Below, in pieces: positions 1 to 5,462 of a stretch of DNA of 10,560 nucleotides. The notes under the pieces were generated by a model that was given only the letters and a program-made list of their open reading frames with translations, did not search any database and was not told the origin of the DNA. The position numbers and the translations under genes are program-made. The stretch's first letter is position 1, and each line of letters begins with the position of its first letter. Origin of the DNA: Dasytiphilus stammeri_B (lineage in GTDB: Bacteria; Pseudomonadota; Gammaproteobacteria; Enterobacterales; Enterobacteriaceae); assembly GCA_037083765.1 (NCBI GenBank), contig JBAPLS010000017.1:1-10560 (forward strand), read 5' to 3'.

Positions 1-18
1 CCACTTGGCTATACCCCA
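1..18 (-). tRNA. tRNA-Gln, 5' end only (cut by window edge)
   Basis: Read on the minus strand, these 18 bases begin TGGGGTATAGCCAAGTGG, the 5' acceptor arm and start of the D arm of enterobacterial tRNA-Gln (E. coli begins TGGGGTATCGCCAAGCGG). It follows tRNA-Leu after 15 bases in the same direction, matching the E. coli order metT-leuW-glnU. The anticodon lies outside the window, so the isoacceptor cannot be told. Confidence 0.8.
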
Positions 19-33
19 TTTTCTTTTCCTAAA

Positions 34-121
34 TGGTGCGGAAGGCGAGAGTTGAACTCGCACACCTTTTATGAGTACCAGAACCTAAATCTGGTGCGTC
101 TACCTATTCCGCCACTTCCGC
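34..121 (-). tRNA. leuW: tRNA-Leu (anticodon UAG)
   Basis: Complete class II tRNA of 88 nt including an encoded CCA end (TGG at 34-36 on the plus strand). The acceptor stem GCGGAAG/CTTCCGC pairs fully. The anticodon stem CCAGA/TCTGG encloses the loop TTTAGGT, giving anticodon UAG (plus positions 85-87). The T arm GCGAG-TTCAACT-CTCGC is intact, and the long variable arm expected of leucine tRNAs is present. It is very close to E. coli leuW and sits in the same order behind the methionine tRNA, 40 bases downstream of it. It reads CUA, and by wobble CUN, leucine codons. Confidence 0.96.
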
Positions 122-161
122 CCAAATTAGTACTTATACACTTATATTATTATTTGTATTG

Positions 162-235
162 TGGCTACGACGGGACTCGAACCTGTGACCCCAGCATTAT
201 GAGTGCTGTGCTCTATCCAGCTGAGCTACGTAGCC
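162..235 (-). tRNA. metT: elongator tRNA-Met (anticodon CAU), CCA not encoded
   Basis: Cloverleaf of 74 nt. The acceptor stem GGCTACG/CGTAGCC pairs fully, and the anticodon stem CAGCA/TGCTG encloses CTCATAA, giving anticodon CAU (plus 199-201). The T loop TTCGAGT is standard. It matches E. coli elongator metT closely (GGCTACGTAGCTCAG at the 5' end), and not initiator tRNA, which starts CGCGGGG. After discriminator A at 162 the DNA reads CAATA and not CCA, so the 3' end must be added by the CCA-adding enzyme. It is the first gene of the leftward tRNA operon, about 12 nt behind the predicted transcription start. Confidence 0.95.
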
Positions 236-252
236 ATTTATTACTTACAATA

Positions 253-282
253 AGTATGCGGAAATAATCATCCTCGCGTCAA
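253..282 (-). promoter_or_regulatory. sigma70-type promoter of the tRNA operon
   Basis: On the minus strand TTGACG (plus 277-282; five of six to TTGACA) is followed after 18 bases by CATACT (plus 253-258; four of six to TATAAT). Transcription would start near 246-247, giving a leader of about 12 nt before tRNA-Met. No GC-rich stringent discriminator is seen after the -10. The position and short leader suit a tRNA operon promoter. Confidence 0.55.
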
Positions 283-296
283 TAATAATTTGACGC
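276..296. repeat. perfect inverted repeat holding two back-to-back -35-like boxes
   Basis: GCGTCAA (276-282) and TTGACGC (290-296) form a perfect 7-bp inverted repeat with a 7-nt spacer. The left arm supplies the -35 of the leftward tRNA promoter. The right arm offers an identical TTGACG pointing toward glnS, but the best -10 at a normal distance on that side (GGTAAT at 313-318, 17-nt spacer) is weak. It may be a divergent promoter core or an operator. Rest of the 236-455 gap: another inverted repeat at 356-380 and AT-rich sequence, no gene seen. Confidence 0.45.
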
Positions 297-355
297 ATAT
301 TTTTTGATCTTCGGTAATTACTAATACCCCGATGATTCTATCCAGATTCATTTTA

Positions 356-380
356 AGTGAAAATGAAAATAAATTTCACT
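356..380. repeat. inverted repeat upstream of glnS
   Basis: AGTGAAA (356-362) and TTTCACT (374-380) form a 7-bp inverted repeat with an 11-nt spacer, followed by T-rich DNA. If glnS is transcribed from near 320 this would be a weak leader hairpin. It is AT-rich and may be chance. Confidence 0.25.
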
Positions 381-455
381 AAATATTATTTCTTTATTTG
401 GAAGATCAAAATATAATTAAATTAATCGCATTAATATATCTTCTCTATTGAGACC

Positions 456-2135
456 ATGAATAAAAAATCAGAATATTATTCTACAACTAATTTTATTCGA
501 CAAATAATTGATAAAGACTTATCTCAGGGTAAATATAATATAGTACATACCAGATTTCCTCCGGAACCTAATGGACCTTTACATATTGGACATGCAAAAG
601 CTATTTGCCTGAACTTTGGAATAGCACACGATTATCAAGGACAATGTAATCTTCGCTTAGATGATACTAATCCTGCACAAGAAAATCAAGAATATGTAGA
701 ATCAATTAAGTATGATGTGCAGTGGATGGGATATCAGTGGAGTGGTGAAGTACGATTTTCCTCCCATTATTTCGAGCAATTATATAATTTTGCCATCGAA
801 CTAATTGAACAACATTTAGCTTACGTTGATGAATTAACTCCTGAGACAATTCGAGAGTATCGTGGTACTCTGACTATACCGGGAAAGAAGAGTCCTTATC
901 GAAATCGCAGTGTAAAGGACAATCTTCGGTTATTTAAAAAAATGCGCGACGGGAAGTTCTCGGAAGGAACTGCATGTCTACGCGCAAAAATAGATATGGC
1001 TTCTAGTTATATGGTCATGCGAGATCCTATTCTCTATCGAATTAAGTATGTAGCACACCATCAGACAGGAAAACAATGGTGTATCTATCCCATGTATGAT
1101 TTTACCCATTGTATTTCAGATGCGATGGAGGGAATTACCCATTCACTATGTACCCTGGAGTTCCAAGATAACAGACGGTTGTATGACTGGATCTTAGATC
1201 ATGTTACTATTTCTGCTCATCCGCGACAATACGAATTTTCGAGATTAAATTTAGAGTATGCGGTAATGTCGAAACGAAAGATCAATATGCTACTCTTAAA
1301 AGAGATAGTTAAAGAGTGGGATGATCCTCGGATGTTAACCATTGCTGGCTTACGCAGGAGAGGATATACGGCCAGTGCAATTCGAGAATTCTGTCGCAGG
1401 ATCGGAGTTACTAAGCAGAAAAGTATGGTGGAGATGTCTGCTTTAGAAGCATGTATACGTGAAGAATTAAATGAAAAATCCCCTCGGGCGATGGCCGTGT
1501 TAAACCCCTTAAGAGTAGTATTAGAGAATATACCTCCTTCTTATACCGAAATCTTAAGGATGAGAAATCATCCTACAAATAATAACCTGGGTACTAGACT
1601 GGTTCCTTTTAGTCGGGAAATATATATTGATCGGGATGATTTTTGTGAGGTAATTAATAATCCTCAATATAAAAGATTGGTTCTCGGAAGAAAAGTGAGA
1701 CTCAGAAATGCTTATGTCATTAAAGCCGAACGGGTCCTGAAGGATAAAAATAATAATATTATCTGTCTTTACTGCAGCTGCGATCATGAGAAAACTTTTT
1801 TTCAGGACAATAAACCAGCCACATTAGGAGTAATTCACTGGGTATCCGTCAAGCATGCTTTACCTGCCCAATTCAGAATTTATGATCATTTATTTAATAT
1901 TTCTAATCCTGATGATGCTATAGATGATAATTTCTTAGCTCACATCAATCCACATTCTTTACGAAGATGTCAAGGATTTGTTGAGCCTAGCGTCGTTAAG
2001 AATACGAATGCTAATACTCACTATCAGTTCGAACGAATAGGTTACTTTTGTGTTGATAGCAAGGATTCTTCTGCAACTAACCTCGTCTTTAACCTGACGG
2101 TAGAATTAAGAGATAAGTGGAAAAAATACCACTAA
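456..2135 (+). CDS. glnS: glutaminyl-tRNA synthetase (GlnRS)
   Basis: Charges tRNA-Gln with glutamine in the cytosol; class I synthetase, and its substrate tRNA is encoded in the same window. The 559 residues align nearly end to end with E. coli GlnRS (about 554 aa). The ATP-binding HIGH signature is HIGH at residues 43-46, inside PPEPNGPLHIGHAK, and the second signature VMSKR starts at residue 270 (MSK 271-273). The conserved block MYDFTHCISDAMEGITHSLC lies between them and the C-terminal anticodon-binding beta-barrels follow, including GVIHWVS. The ATG at 456 is chosen because the TNFIRQIID block starts at the family's usual distance; the upstream TTGAGACC is only a weak Shine-Dalgarno match. 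Residue 41 is Pro where E. coli has Tyr. It converges with fldA, 43 bp apart; in E. coli chiP, chiQ and fur lie between. Confidence 0.98.
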   Translation: MNKKSEYYSTTNFIRQIIDKDLSQGKYNIVHTRFPPEPNGPLHIGHAKAICLNFGIAHDYQGQCNLRLDDTNPAQENQEYVESIKYDVQWMGYQWSGEVRFSSHYFEQLYNFAIELIEQHLAYVDELTPETIREYRGTLTIPGKKSPYRNRSVKDNLRLFKKMRDGKFSEGTACLRAKIDMASSYMVMRDPILYRIKYVAHHQTGKQWCIYPMYDFTHCISDAMEGITHSLCTLEFQDNRRLYDWILDHVTISAHPRQYEFSRLNLEYAVMSKRKINMLLLKEIVKEWDDPRMLTIAGLRRRGYTASAIREFCRRIGVTKQKSMVEMSALEACIREELNEKSPRAMAVLNPLRVVLENIPPSYTEILRMRNHPTNNNLGTRLVPFSREIYIDRDDFCEVINNPQYKRLVLGRKVRLRNAYVIKAERVLKDKNNNIICLYCSCDHEKTFFQDNKPATLGVIHWVSVKHALPAQFRIYDHLFNISNPDDAIDDNFLAHINPHSLRRCQGFVEPSVVKNTNANTHYQFERIGYFCVDSKDSSATNLVFNLTVELRDKWKKYH

Positions 2136-2172
2136 CGTACCAACGGACGTACTAGGATCTAACGTATTCTAT

Positions 2173-2197
2173 TTCTCTTTAGAGGAATGAAAGAGAA
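2173..2197. terminator. weak hairpin between convergent glnS and fldA
   Basis: TTCTCTTT (2173-2180) and AAAGAGAA (2190-2197) form an 8-bp stem with a 9-nt loop that overlaps the fldA stop codon. Neither side has a clean T run, so a bidirectional terminator is only a possibility. Confidence 0.25.
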
Positions 2198-2724
2198 GAA
2201 GGAATTTCACCACCAACTTGAATAATCCATTTTTCCACGCGTTCATTAGTTAACTCGGGTTGCCGATCTTCATCGATAGCAAGACCAATAAAATATTGAT
2301 TATTTACTAAACTTTTAGAACTATCAAAAATATATCCTCGGGTGGACCATTGACCCACAATTGTTGCCCCTTGAGGCTGTATTATATCTCGTAAGGTGCC
2401 CATAGCGTCACAGAAATATTCTGAATAGTCTACTTGATCTCCACACCCAAAGATCCCCACATATTTTTTGCTCCAATCTATCTGTGTTAAGGTGGGAAAA
2501 AAATCCTCCCAATCGCATTGAGGTTCACCATAATACCACGTAGGTATACCTAATAATAAGAGGGAAAATTTCTCTAAATCTTCTGGATGACTTTTAGCAA
2601 TATCATTCACTTCAGCAGGGCAGTGGGACCCTAAAGTTTTTTTAATAATATTAGCTACCTTCTCAGTATTACCAGTATCACTTCCAAAAAAAATTCCTAG
2701 TGTTTTTACATCTTTATTTTCCAT
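2179..2724 (-). CDS. fldA: flavodoxin 1 (FMN electron carrier)
   Basis: Small cytosolic FMN protein that carries low-potential electrons. In enterobacteria it serves partners such as IspG/IspH, biotin synthase and radical-SAM activases, reduced by flavodoxin reductase. The phosphate-binding loop GSDTGNT is at residues 14-20, the first FMN loop PTWYYGE at 61-67 and the second FMN loop FGCGDQVDYSEYFCDA at 92-107; the tail LAIDEDRQPELTNERVEKW is near-identical to E. coli. I chose ATG at 2724 (181 aa; E. coli 176). A TTG 13 codons upstream also opens the frame, but the extension falls outside the family's length and contains the likely Shine-Dalgarno AAGAGGTG, 12 nt before the ATG. In E. coli fur follows fldA; here it is gone. 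Confidence 0.96.
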   Translation of the reverse strand: MENKDVKTLGIFFGSDTGNTEKVANIIKKTLGSHCPAEVNDIAKSHPEDLEKFSLLLLGIPTWYYGEPQCDWEDFFPTLTQIDWSKKYVGIFGCGDQVDYSEYFCDAMGTLRDIIQPQGATIVGQWSTRGYIFDSSKSLVNNQYFIGLAIDEDRQPELTNERVEKWIIQVGGEIPSSLSFL

Positions 2725-2794
2725 AAAATTTTTATACACCTCTTGATTTATATTATGAACCAATATCTTTTAATACCAGAGCACAAATAGCTTT

Positions 2795-2800
2795 ATTATA
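2795..2800 (-). promoter_or_regulatory. candidate -10 box for fldA
   Basis: A perfect TATAAT on the minus strand, about 70 bp before the fldA ATG. The bases 17 nt further upstream are a T run with little likeness to TTGACA, so the promoter would be extended or activator-dependent. In an AT-rich gap a TATAAT can arise by chance. Confidence 0.3.
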
Positions 2801-2860
2801 TTATGATTTTTCTCATGAAAAAAGGTGAAAAAGATTATTCCATACCTGCTAGTTAACAAT

Positions 2861-2968
2861 TCTAGATGATATCTCTCGCTGTTCGCAGTTCTTGCACAAT
2901 TTATTCCATCCATGAAATAAGTAAATCATTATTATTTGCATGATTGTTTGGTGATTGCATCATCTAGA
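2861..2968. repeat. 10-bp inverted repeat in a geneless stretch
   Basis: TCTAGATGAT (2861-2870) and ATCATCTAGA (2959-2968) are perfect inverted copies separated by 88 bp. They lie in the 2725-3329 stretch, which has no recognisable gene. That stretch also holds a perfect palindrome CTCCGGAG (3035-3042), a small hairpin CTGGA/TCCAG (3054-3072) followed by T-rich DNA, and AGTTG/CAACT (3090-3106). It may be the remains of lost genes (in E. coli ybfE, seqA, pgm, phr and others lie between fldA and ybgI) or an untranslated RNA. Given the length searched, the repeat may be chance. Confidence 0.3.
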
Positions 2969-3220
2969 GGTCATCCTATCCTGGACTCAAGAGATATATT
3001 GGCAAATTCCTACCGTTCAGAAATTTTATCAGTCCTCCGGAGTAGATAAGCTCCTGGAACTTTTAGGTCCAGAATTATTAATATTTTTCAGTTGTGTTCA
3101 GCAACTAACACCCATATATTTATATAAATAAGTTATGCTTTAATTAGAGAGCAATAATTTTATGCTGCATATCCACGATAAATCTAGTATTTCGTAGCAA
3201 TTTCATGTAAATTCATTTAC

Positions 3221-3250
3221 TTGACACAAGTCAAATATCCGAAAGAGTAT
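3221..3250 (+). promoter_or_regulatory. candidate ybgI promoter with a dyad over the -35
   Basis: A consensus TTGACA at 3221-3226 is followed, 18 nt on, by only a poor -10 (GAGTAT at 3245-3250). The -35 lies inside the dyad TTGAC-N4-GTCAA (3221-3234), which could be an operator half-site pair. The leader to ybgI would be about 70 nt. Confidence 0.3.
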
Positions 3251-3329
3251 TCGAAATGATAAATATTGAACTTGCATATATCTCTGAATCAAGCGAATGT
3301 AAATAAATCAAGGATAATTAATTTTATTA

Positions 3330-4073
3330 ATGCACAATACCGAATTAGAAGAGTTAATTAATCAACTGCTCAGAAGTAATTCTTTTCGAGATTCTGTTCC
3401 TAATGGTTTGCAGGTGACCGGTCGAGACCAGATCTTCAAGATTGTTAGTGGCGTTACCGCATGTCAAGCATTGCTCGAAGAGGCTGTTAAGCAACGGGCA
3501 GATGCCGTCATAGTACATCATGGTTATTTTTGGAATAATGAATCTTTAGTAATTAAAGGAATAAAACGGAAGCGTCTTCAGACTCTTTTAGTAAATGATA
3601 TTAATTTATATTGCTGGCATTTGCCGCTGGATGCTCATCCCAAATTGGGGAATAATGCGCAGTTGGCAAAGTTATTAGGTATAATAGTACAAGGAGAAAT
3701 AGTTCCTTTATTATTTTGGGGTAAATTTAGAAATCCTTTAACTAGTGAAGCACTCAACCAACTGTTATCCAATAAATTAGGTCGGGTCCCATTACATTGT
3801 GGGGACAATGCCCCCGATTTCATTACCAGAATTGCTTGGTCGACGGGTGCGGGACAAGATTTTATTGAACAGGCAGGTACTTTTGGGGTTGACGCATTTA
3901 TTACGGGGGAAGTGTCGGAACAAACAATTCATATCGCCCGTGAAAATGGAATACATTTTTTTGCGGCTGGTCACCATGCTACCGAGCGCGGAGGAATAAA
4001 GGCTTTAAGTAAATGGATAGAAAATAATTATGCTCTTAAGGTCATGTTTATTGACATTAAAAACCCAGCATAA
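3330..4073 (+). CDS. ybgI: YbgI/NIF3-family dinuclear metal-binding protein
   Basis: Member of the NIF3 / DUF34 family, annotated as GTP cyclohydrolase I type 2 homolog; the true substrate is uncertain. The 247 residues equal the E. coli YbgI length and align without gaps. The dinuclear metal ligands known for E. coli YbgI are all in register: His63 and His64 in IVHHGYFW, Asp101 in HLPLDAH, and His215 and Glu219 in GHHATERGG. The middle block ITGEVSEQTIH is intact. The first ATG is used; AAGGA at 3310-3314 is a long 15 nt upstream. In E. coli ybgI precedes the pxp genes, nei and abrB on the way to gltA-sdh; those are lost, so ybgI now lies about 1 kb from sdhC. It is retained here despite heavy gene loss around it, which suggests a needed function. 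Confidence 0.96.
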   Translation: MHNTELEELINQLLRSNSFRDSVPNGLQVTGRDQIFKIVSGVTACQALLEEAVKQRADAVIVHHGYFWNNESLVIKGIKRKRLQTLLVNDINLYCWHLPLDAHPKLGNNAQLAKLLGIIVQGEIVPLLFWGKFRNPLTSEALNQLLSNKLGRVPLHCGDNAPDFITRIAWSTGAGQDFIEQAGTFGVDAFITGEVSEQTIHIARENGIHFFAAGHHATERGGIKALSKWIENNYALKVMFIDIKNPA

Positions 4074-4092
4074 AACTATTTAGAGTTATGCT
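4067..4092. terminator. hairpin between convergent ybgI and dsbB-like genes
   Basis: AGCATAA (4067-4073) and TTATGCT (4086-4092) form a 7-bp stem that takes in both stop codons; two further pairs extend it past a mismatch. Read on the minus strand the stem is followed by GGGTTTTTAATG, a short T run three bases after the stem, so it could end the dsbB-like transcript. The plus-strand side has no T run. Confidence 0.35.
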
Positions 4093-4690
4093 AATTATGA
4101 TGATTCAGTAATTGGTAGACAATAGGATCACTAACACATTTTCCTACCCCACATTCTAATACTGTAGAGAAAAAATTTGCTACAATTAATACTGCAAATA
4201 CTATAATAGCGATTTTTTCCCACCTTGTTAATAAATTTAAGGTCCTAAGTTTTCTACTCTCTTCCCCATTCTGACCTACTAACAGAAAAGCAATAGTAAT
4301 AATAGTTAAGAAAGAGCTCAAAACAGCTAAACTATAAAAATGAACCCCAAAAATTGAACTTCCGTATCCCGAATTTCCAGGAGTAATATGTAAAAAAACT
4401 TGTCGGGTTGCAATCAGAATGGTAATAACACAACCTACTAACGCGACTCCATAATGACTAGGTCTAATGTTAAAGCGAACATTGAGAAAAAAACCTATAC
4501 TTATAAGAATAATACCAACCCGTTGCAGCAAACAGATGGGACACGGTAGTTCGTGACGTGCGAATTGATAACTGAATGCAATGATTAGTATAACATTATT
4601 GCCCCATAAGAGGAGTAAATTCAAAATCTTACTAATTCTAGAAGAGAATGACTCCTTGCTAGGATAAAAAGAAAAAATCCTGTTGCCCAT
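4091..4690 (-). CDS. DsbB-family disulfide bond formation membrane protein
   Basis: Inner-membrane protein of the DsbB family (COG1495), which reoxidises a periplasmic DsbA-like thiol oxidase and passes electrons to quinone. The 199 residues contain five likely membrane helices, at about 22-42, 54-71, 80-98, 118-138 and 159-177. The redox motif CPIC (Cys50, Cys53) stands in HELPCPICLLQR right before helix 2, as in DsbB. It belongs to the PCP(L/I)CLLQR branch and is not the E. coli DsbB orthologue. The second periplasmic loop (about 99-117, with GYGSSIFGVH) has no cysteines; instead Cys180 and Cys185 (ECGVGKC) sit after the last helix, predicted periplasmic. ATG at 4690 is supported by AGAGG 10 nt upstream. 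The stop is TAG. The DUF5993-like gene ends 26 bp upstream. I give no symbol because dsbB/dsbI naming is unsettled here. Confidence 0.9.
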   Translation of the reverse strand: MGNRIFSFYPSKESFSSRISKILNLLLLWGNNVILIIAFSYQFARHELPCPICLLQRVGIILISIGFFLNVRFNIRPSHYGVALVGCVITILIATRQVFLHITPGNSGYGSSIFGVHFYSLAVLSSFLTIITIAFLLVGQNGEESRKLRTLNLLTRWEKIAIIVFAVLIVANFFSTVLECGVGKCVSDPIVYQLLNHHN

Positions 4691-4716
4691 TGCATTCTAT
4701 CCTCTGGTAGGATGGC

Positions 4717-4868
4717 TTAAAATGATAAATTTAATGGTTGATCTGCATGCTTCTGGAATAAAACAAGAGTGACTATTAATAATAAGGCCCATAATAAATA
4801 ACCTGTTTTTTTTTTTCTAATAAAAAACTCATCATAGTCATAAATGCTATTAAAAATGTCAGATACAT
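4717..4868 (-). pseudogene. DUF5993-like small membrane protein, frameshifted at an A11 tract
   Basis: Not an intact frame. From ATG at 4868 (Shine-Dalgarno GAGGT at 4875-4879, 6 nt away) translation gives a hydrophobic start MYLTFLIAFMTMMSFLLEKK, then 11 A residues (plus-strand T run 4806-4816), then a wrong-frame tail ending at TAA 4776-4778, 30 aa in all. The next frame over, directly after the A run, reads GYLLWALLLIVTLVLFQ and ends HADQPLNLSF at TAA 4717-4719. Twelve (or nine) A would join the halves into a 50-aa (or 49-aa) protein with two membrane segments. From memory, this matches the DUF5993 pattern: about 50 aa, MYL start, basic turn, tail ending DPLNLSF, gene often beside dsbB. 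The function is unknown, and an accessory role to the adjacent DsbB-like protein is inference. It may be a sequencing error, a pseudogene, or a gene rescued by slippage. Confidence 0.75.
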
Positions 4869-4947
4869 AACATTACCTCATTTTTATGGAGAGATCATAC
4901 TTTATATGTTCCAAGAAAAAATAATACGAAAATATATTATAAGAGAA

Positions 4948-4976
4948 TTGTCATGATAATGCGATAGTTTTATACT
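4948..4976 (+). promoter_or_regulatory. strong sigma70-type promoter of sdhCDAB
   Basis: TTGTCA (4948-4953) and TATACT (4971-4976), each five of six to consensus, are separated by exactly 17 bases. Transcription would start near 4983, giving a leader of about 100 nt before sdhC. No clear CRP-type dyad (TGTGA-N6-TCACA) is seen nearby, unlike the E. coli sdh promoter. A TATAAT on the opposite strand at 4936-4941 could be the -10 for the leftward DUF5993/dsbB pair, but no good -35 accompanies it. Confidence 0.65.
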
Positions 4977-5001
4977 ATACAAAATAATACTAAGTGAGAT
5001 A

Positions 5002-5065
5002 AGGGGACGTTATATTCAGGTTCCCCTCCGCTAATATTTTTTAATATAAAGATAATTTGATCTTT
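5002..5065 (+). promoter_or_regulatory. two hairpins in the sdhC leader
   Basis: AGGGGA (5002-5007) and TCCCCT (5022-5027) form a 6-bp, mostly GC stem with a 14-nt loop, unusual in this AT-rich gap; a T run follows at 5037-5042. AAAGAT (5048-5053) and ATCTTT (5060-5065) form a second stem with a 6-nt loop, ending 16 nt before the GTG start. They could protect the transcript, attenuate it, or shape a small-RNA target. No known riboswitch class is recognised. Confidence 0.3.
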
Positions 5066-5081
5066 CTGGGTAATTAATAGT

Positions 5082-5462
5082 GTGAAAAGACAAAGAAGAC
5101 CAGTAAATTTAAATCTTACCACCCTGCAATTTCCTCTCACTGCTATTACATCGATTCTTCACAGATTATCTGGTATAATTAACCTAATTATAGTAGGAAT
5201 TATACTGAGAATGCTTGATGTTTCATTATCATCTCCCGACGGATTTTTACAGGTCCAGGGATGGATAAAGAACATTTTTTTCAAAGTGATCATGTGGAAA
5301 TTGTTCACTATCCTTTTTTATCATATTATGGCCGGGGTTAGACACATATTGATGGATGTCGGAATCATTGCTGATAATTATCAGACCGGCAGATTTTCAG
5401 CACAGGTAGTCTTTATTTTTACCATTCTTATATCAATCATCACAGGATTAATTATATGGTAA
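5082..5462 (+). CDS. sdhC: succinate dehydrogenase cytochrome b556 subunit SdhC
   Basis: One of two membrane anchors of complex II; with SdhD it binds haem b and ubiquinone. The 126 residues align with E. coli SdhC (129 aa): three membrane helices, at about 26-48, 64-86 and 108-126. The haem ligand His81 lies in FYHIMAGVRHILMD (E. coli His84), and the quinone-site Ser24 and Arg28 in SILHR (E. coli Ser27, Arg31) are kept. The start is GTG at 5082; an in-frame TGA at 5058 leaves no ATG upstream, and the GTG AAA corresponds to Val5-Lys6 of E. coli, so the protein starts four codons later. The Shine-Dalgarno is weak (CTGGG at 5066-5070). First gene of the sdh operon; it overlaps sdhD by 7 bp. Confidence 0.95.
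   Translation: MKRQRRPVNLNLTTLQFPLTAITSILHRLSGIINLIIVGIILRMLDVSLSSPDGFLQVQGWIKNIFFKVIMWKLFTILFYHIMAGVRHILMDVGIIADNYQTGRFSAQVVFIFTILISIITGLIIW

Noticed and set aside
52..267. 71-codon frame on the plus strand
   Set aside because: It runs antisense through tRNA-Leu and tRNA-Met, so it is not a gene.
2725..2763. 13-codon N-terminal extension of fldA from TTG
   Set aside because: Makes FldA longer than the family and covers the likely Shine-Dalgarno; ATG at 2724 is preferred.
2740..2920. Minus-strand frame of about 47 codons beginning MDGINCARTANSERY
   Set aside because: Overlaps the fldA upstream region, no recognisable similarity, no supporting ribosome site.
2955..3131. 58-codon frame from TTG, encoding ...LLELLGPELLIFFSCVQQLTPIYLYK
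   Set aside because: Non-ATG start directly after a stop, poor ribosome site, no family recognised; could be chance or a remnant, so only the gap is described.
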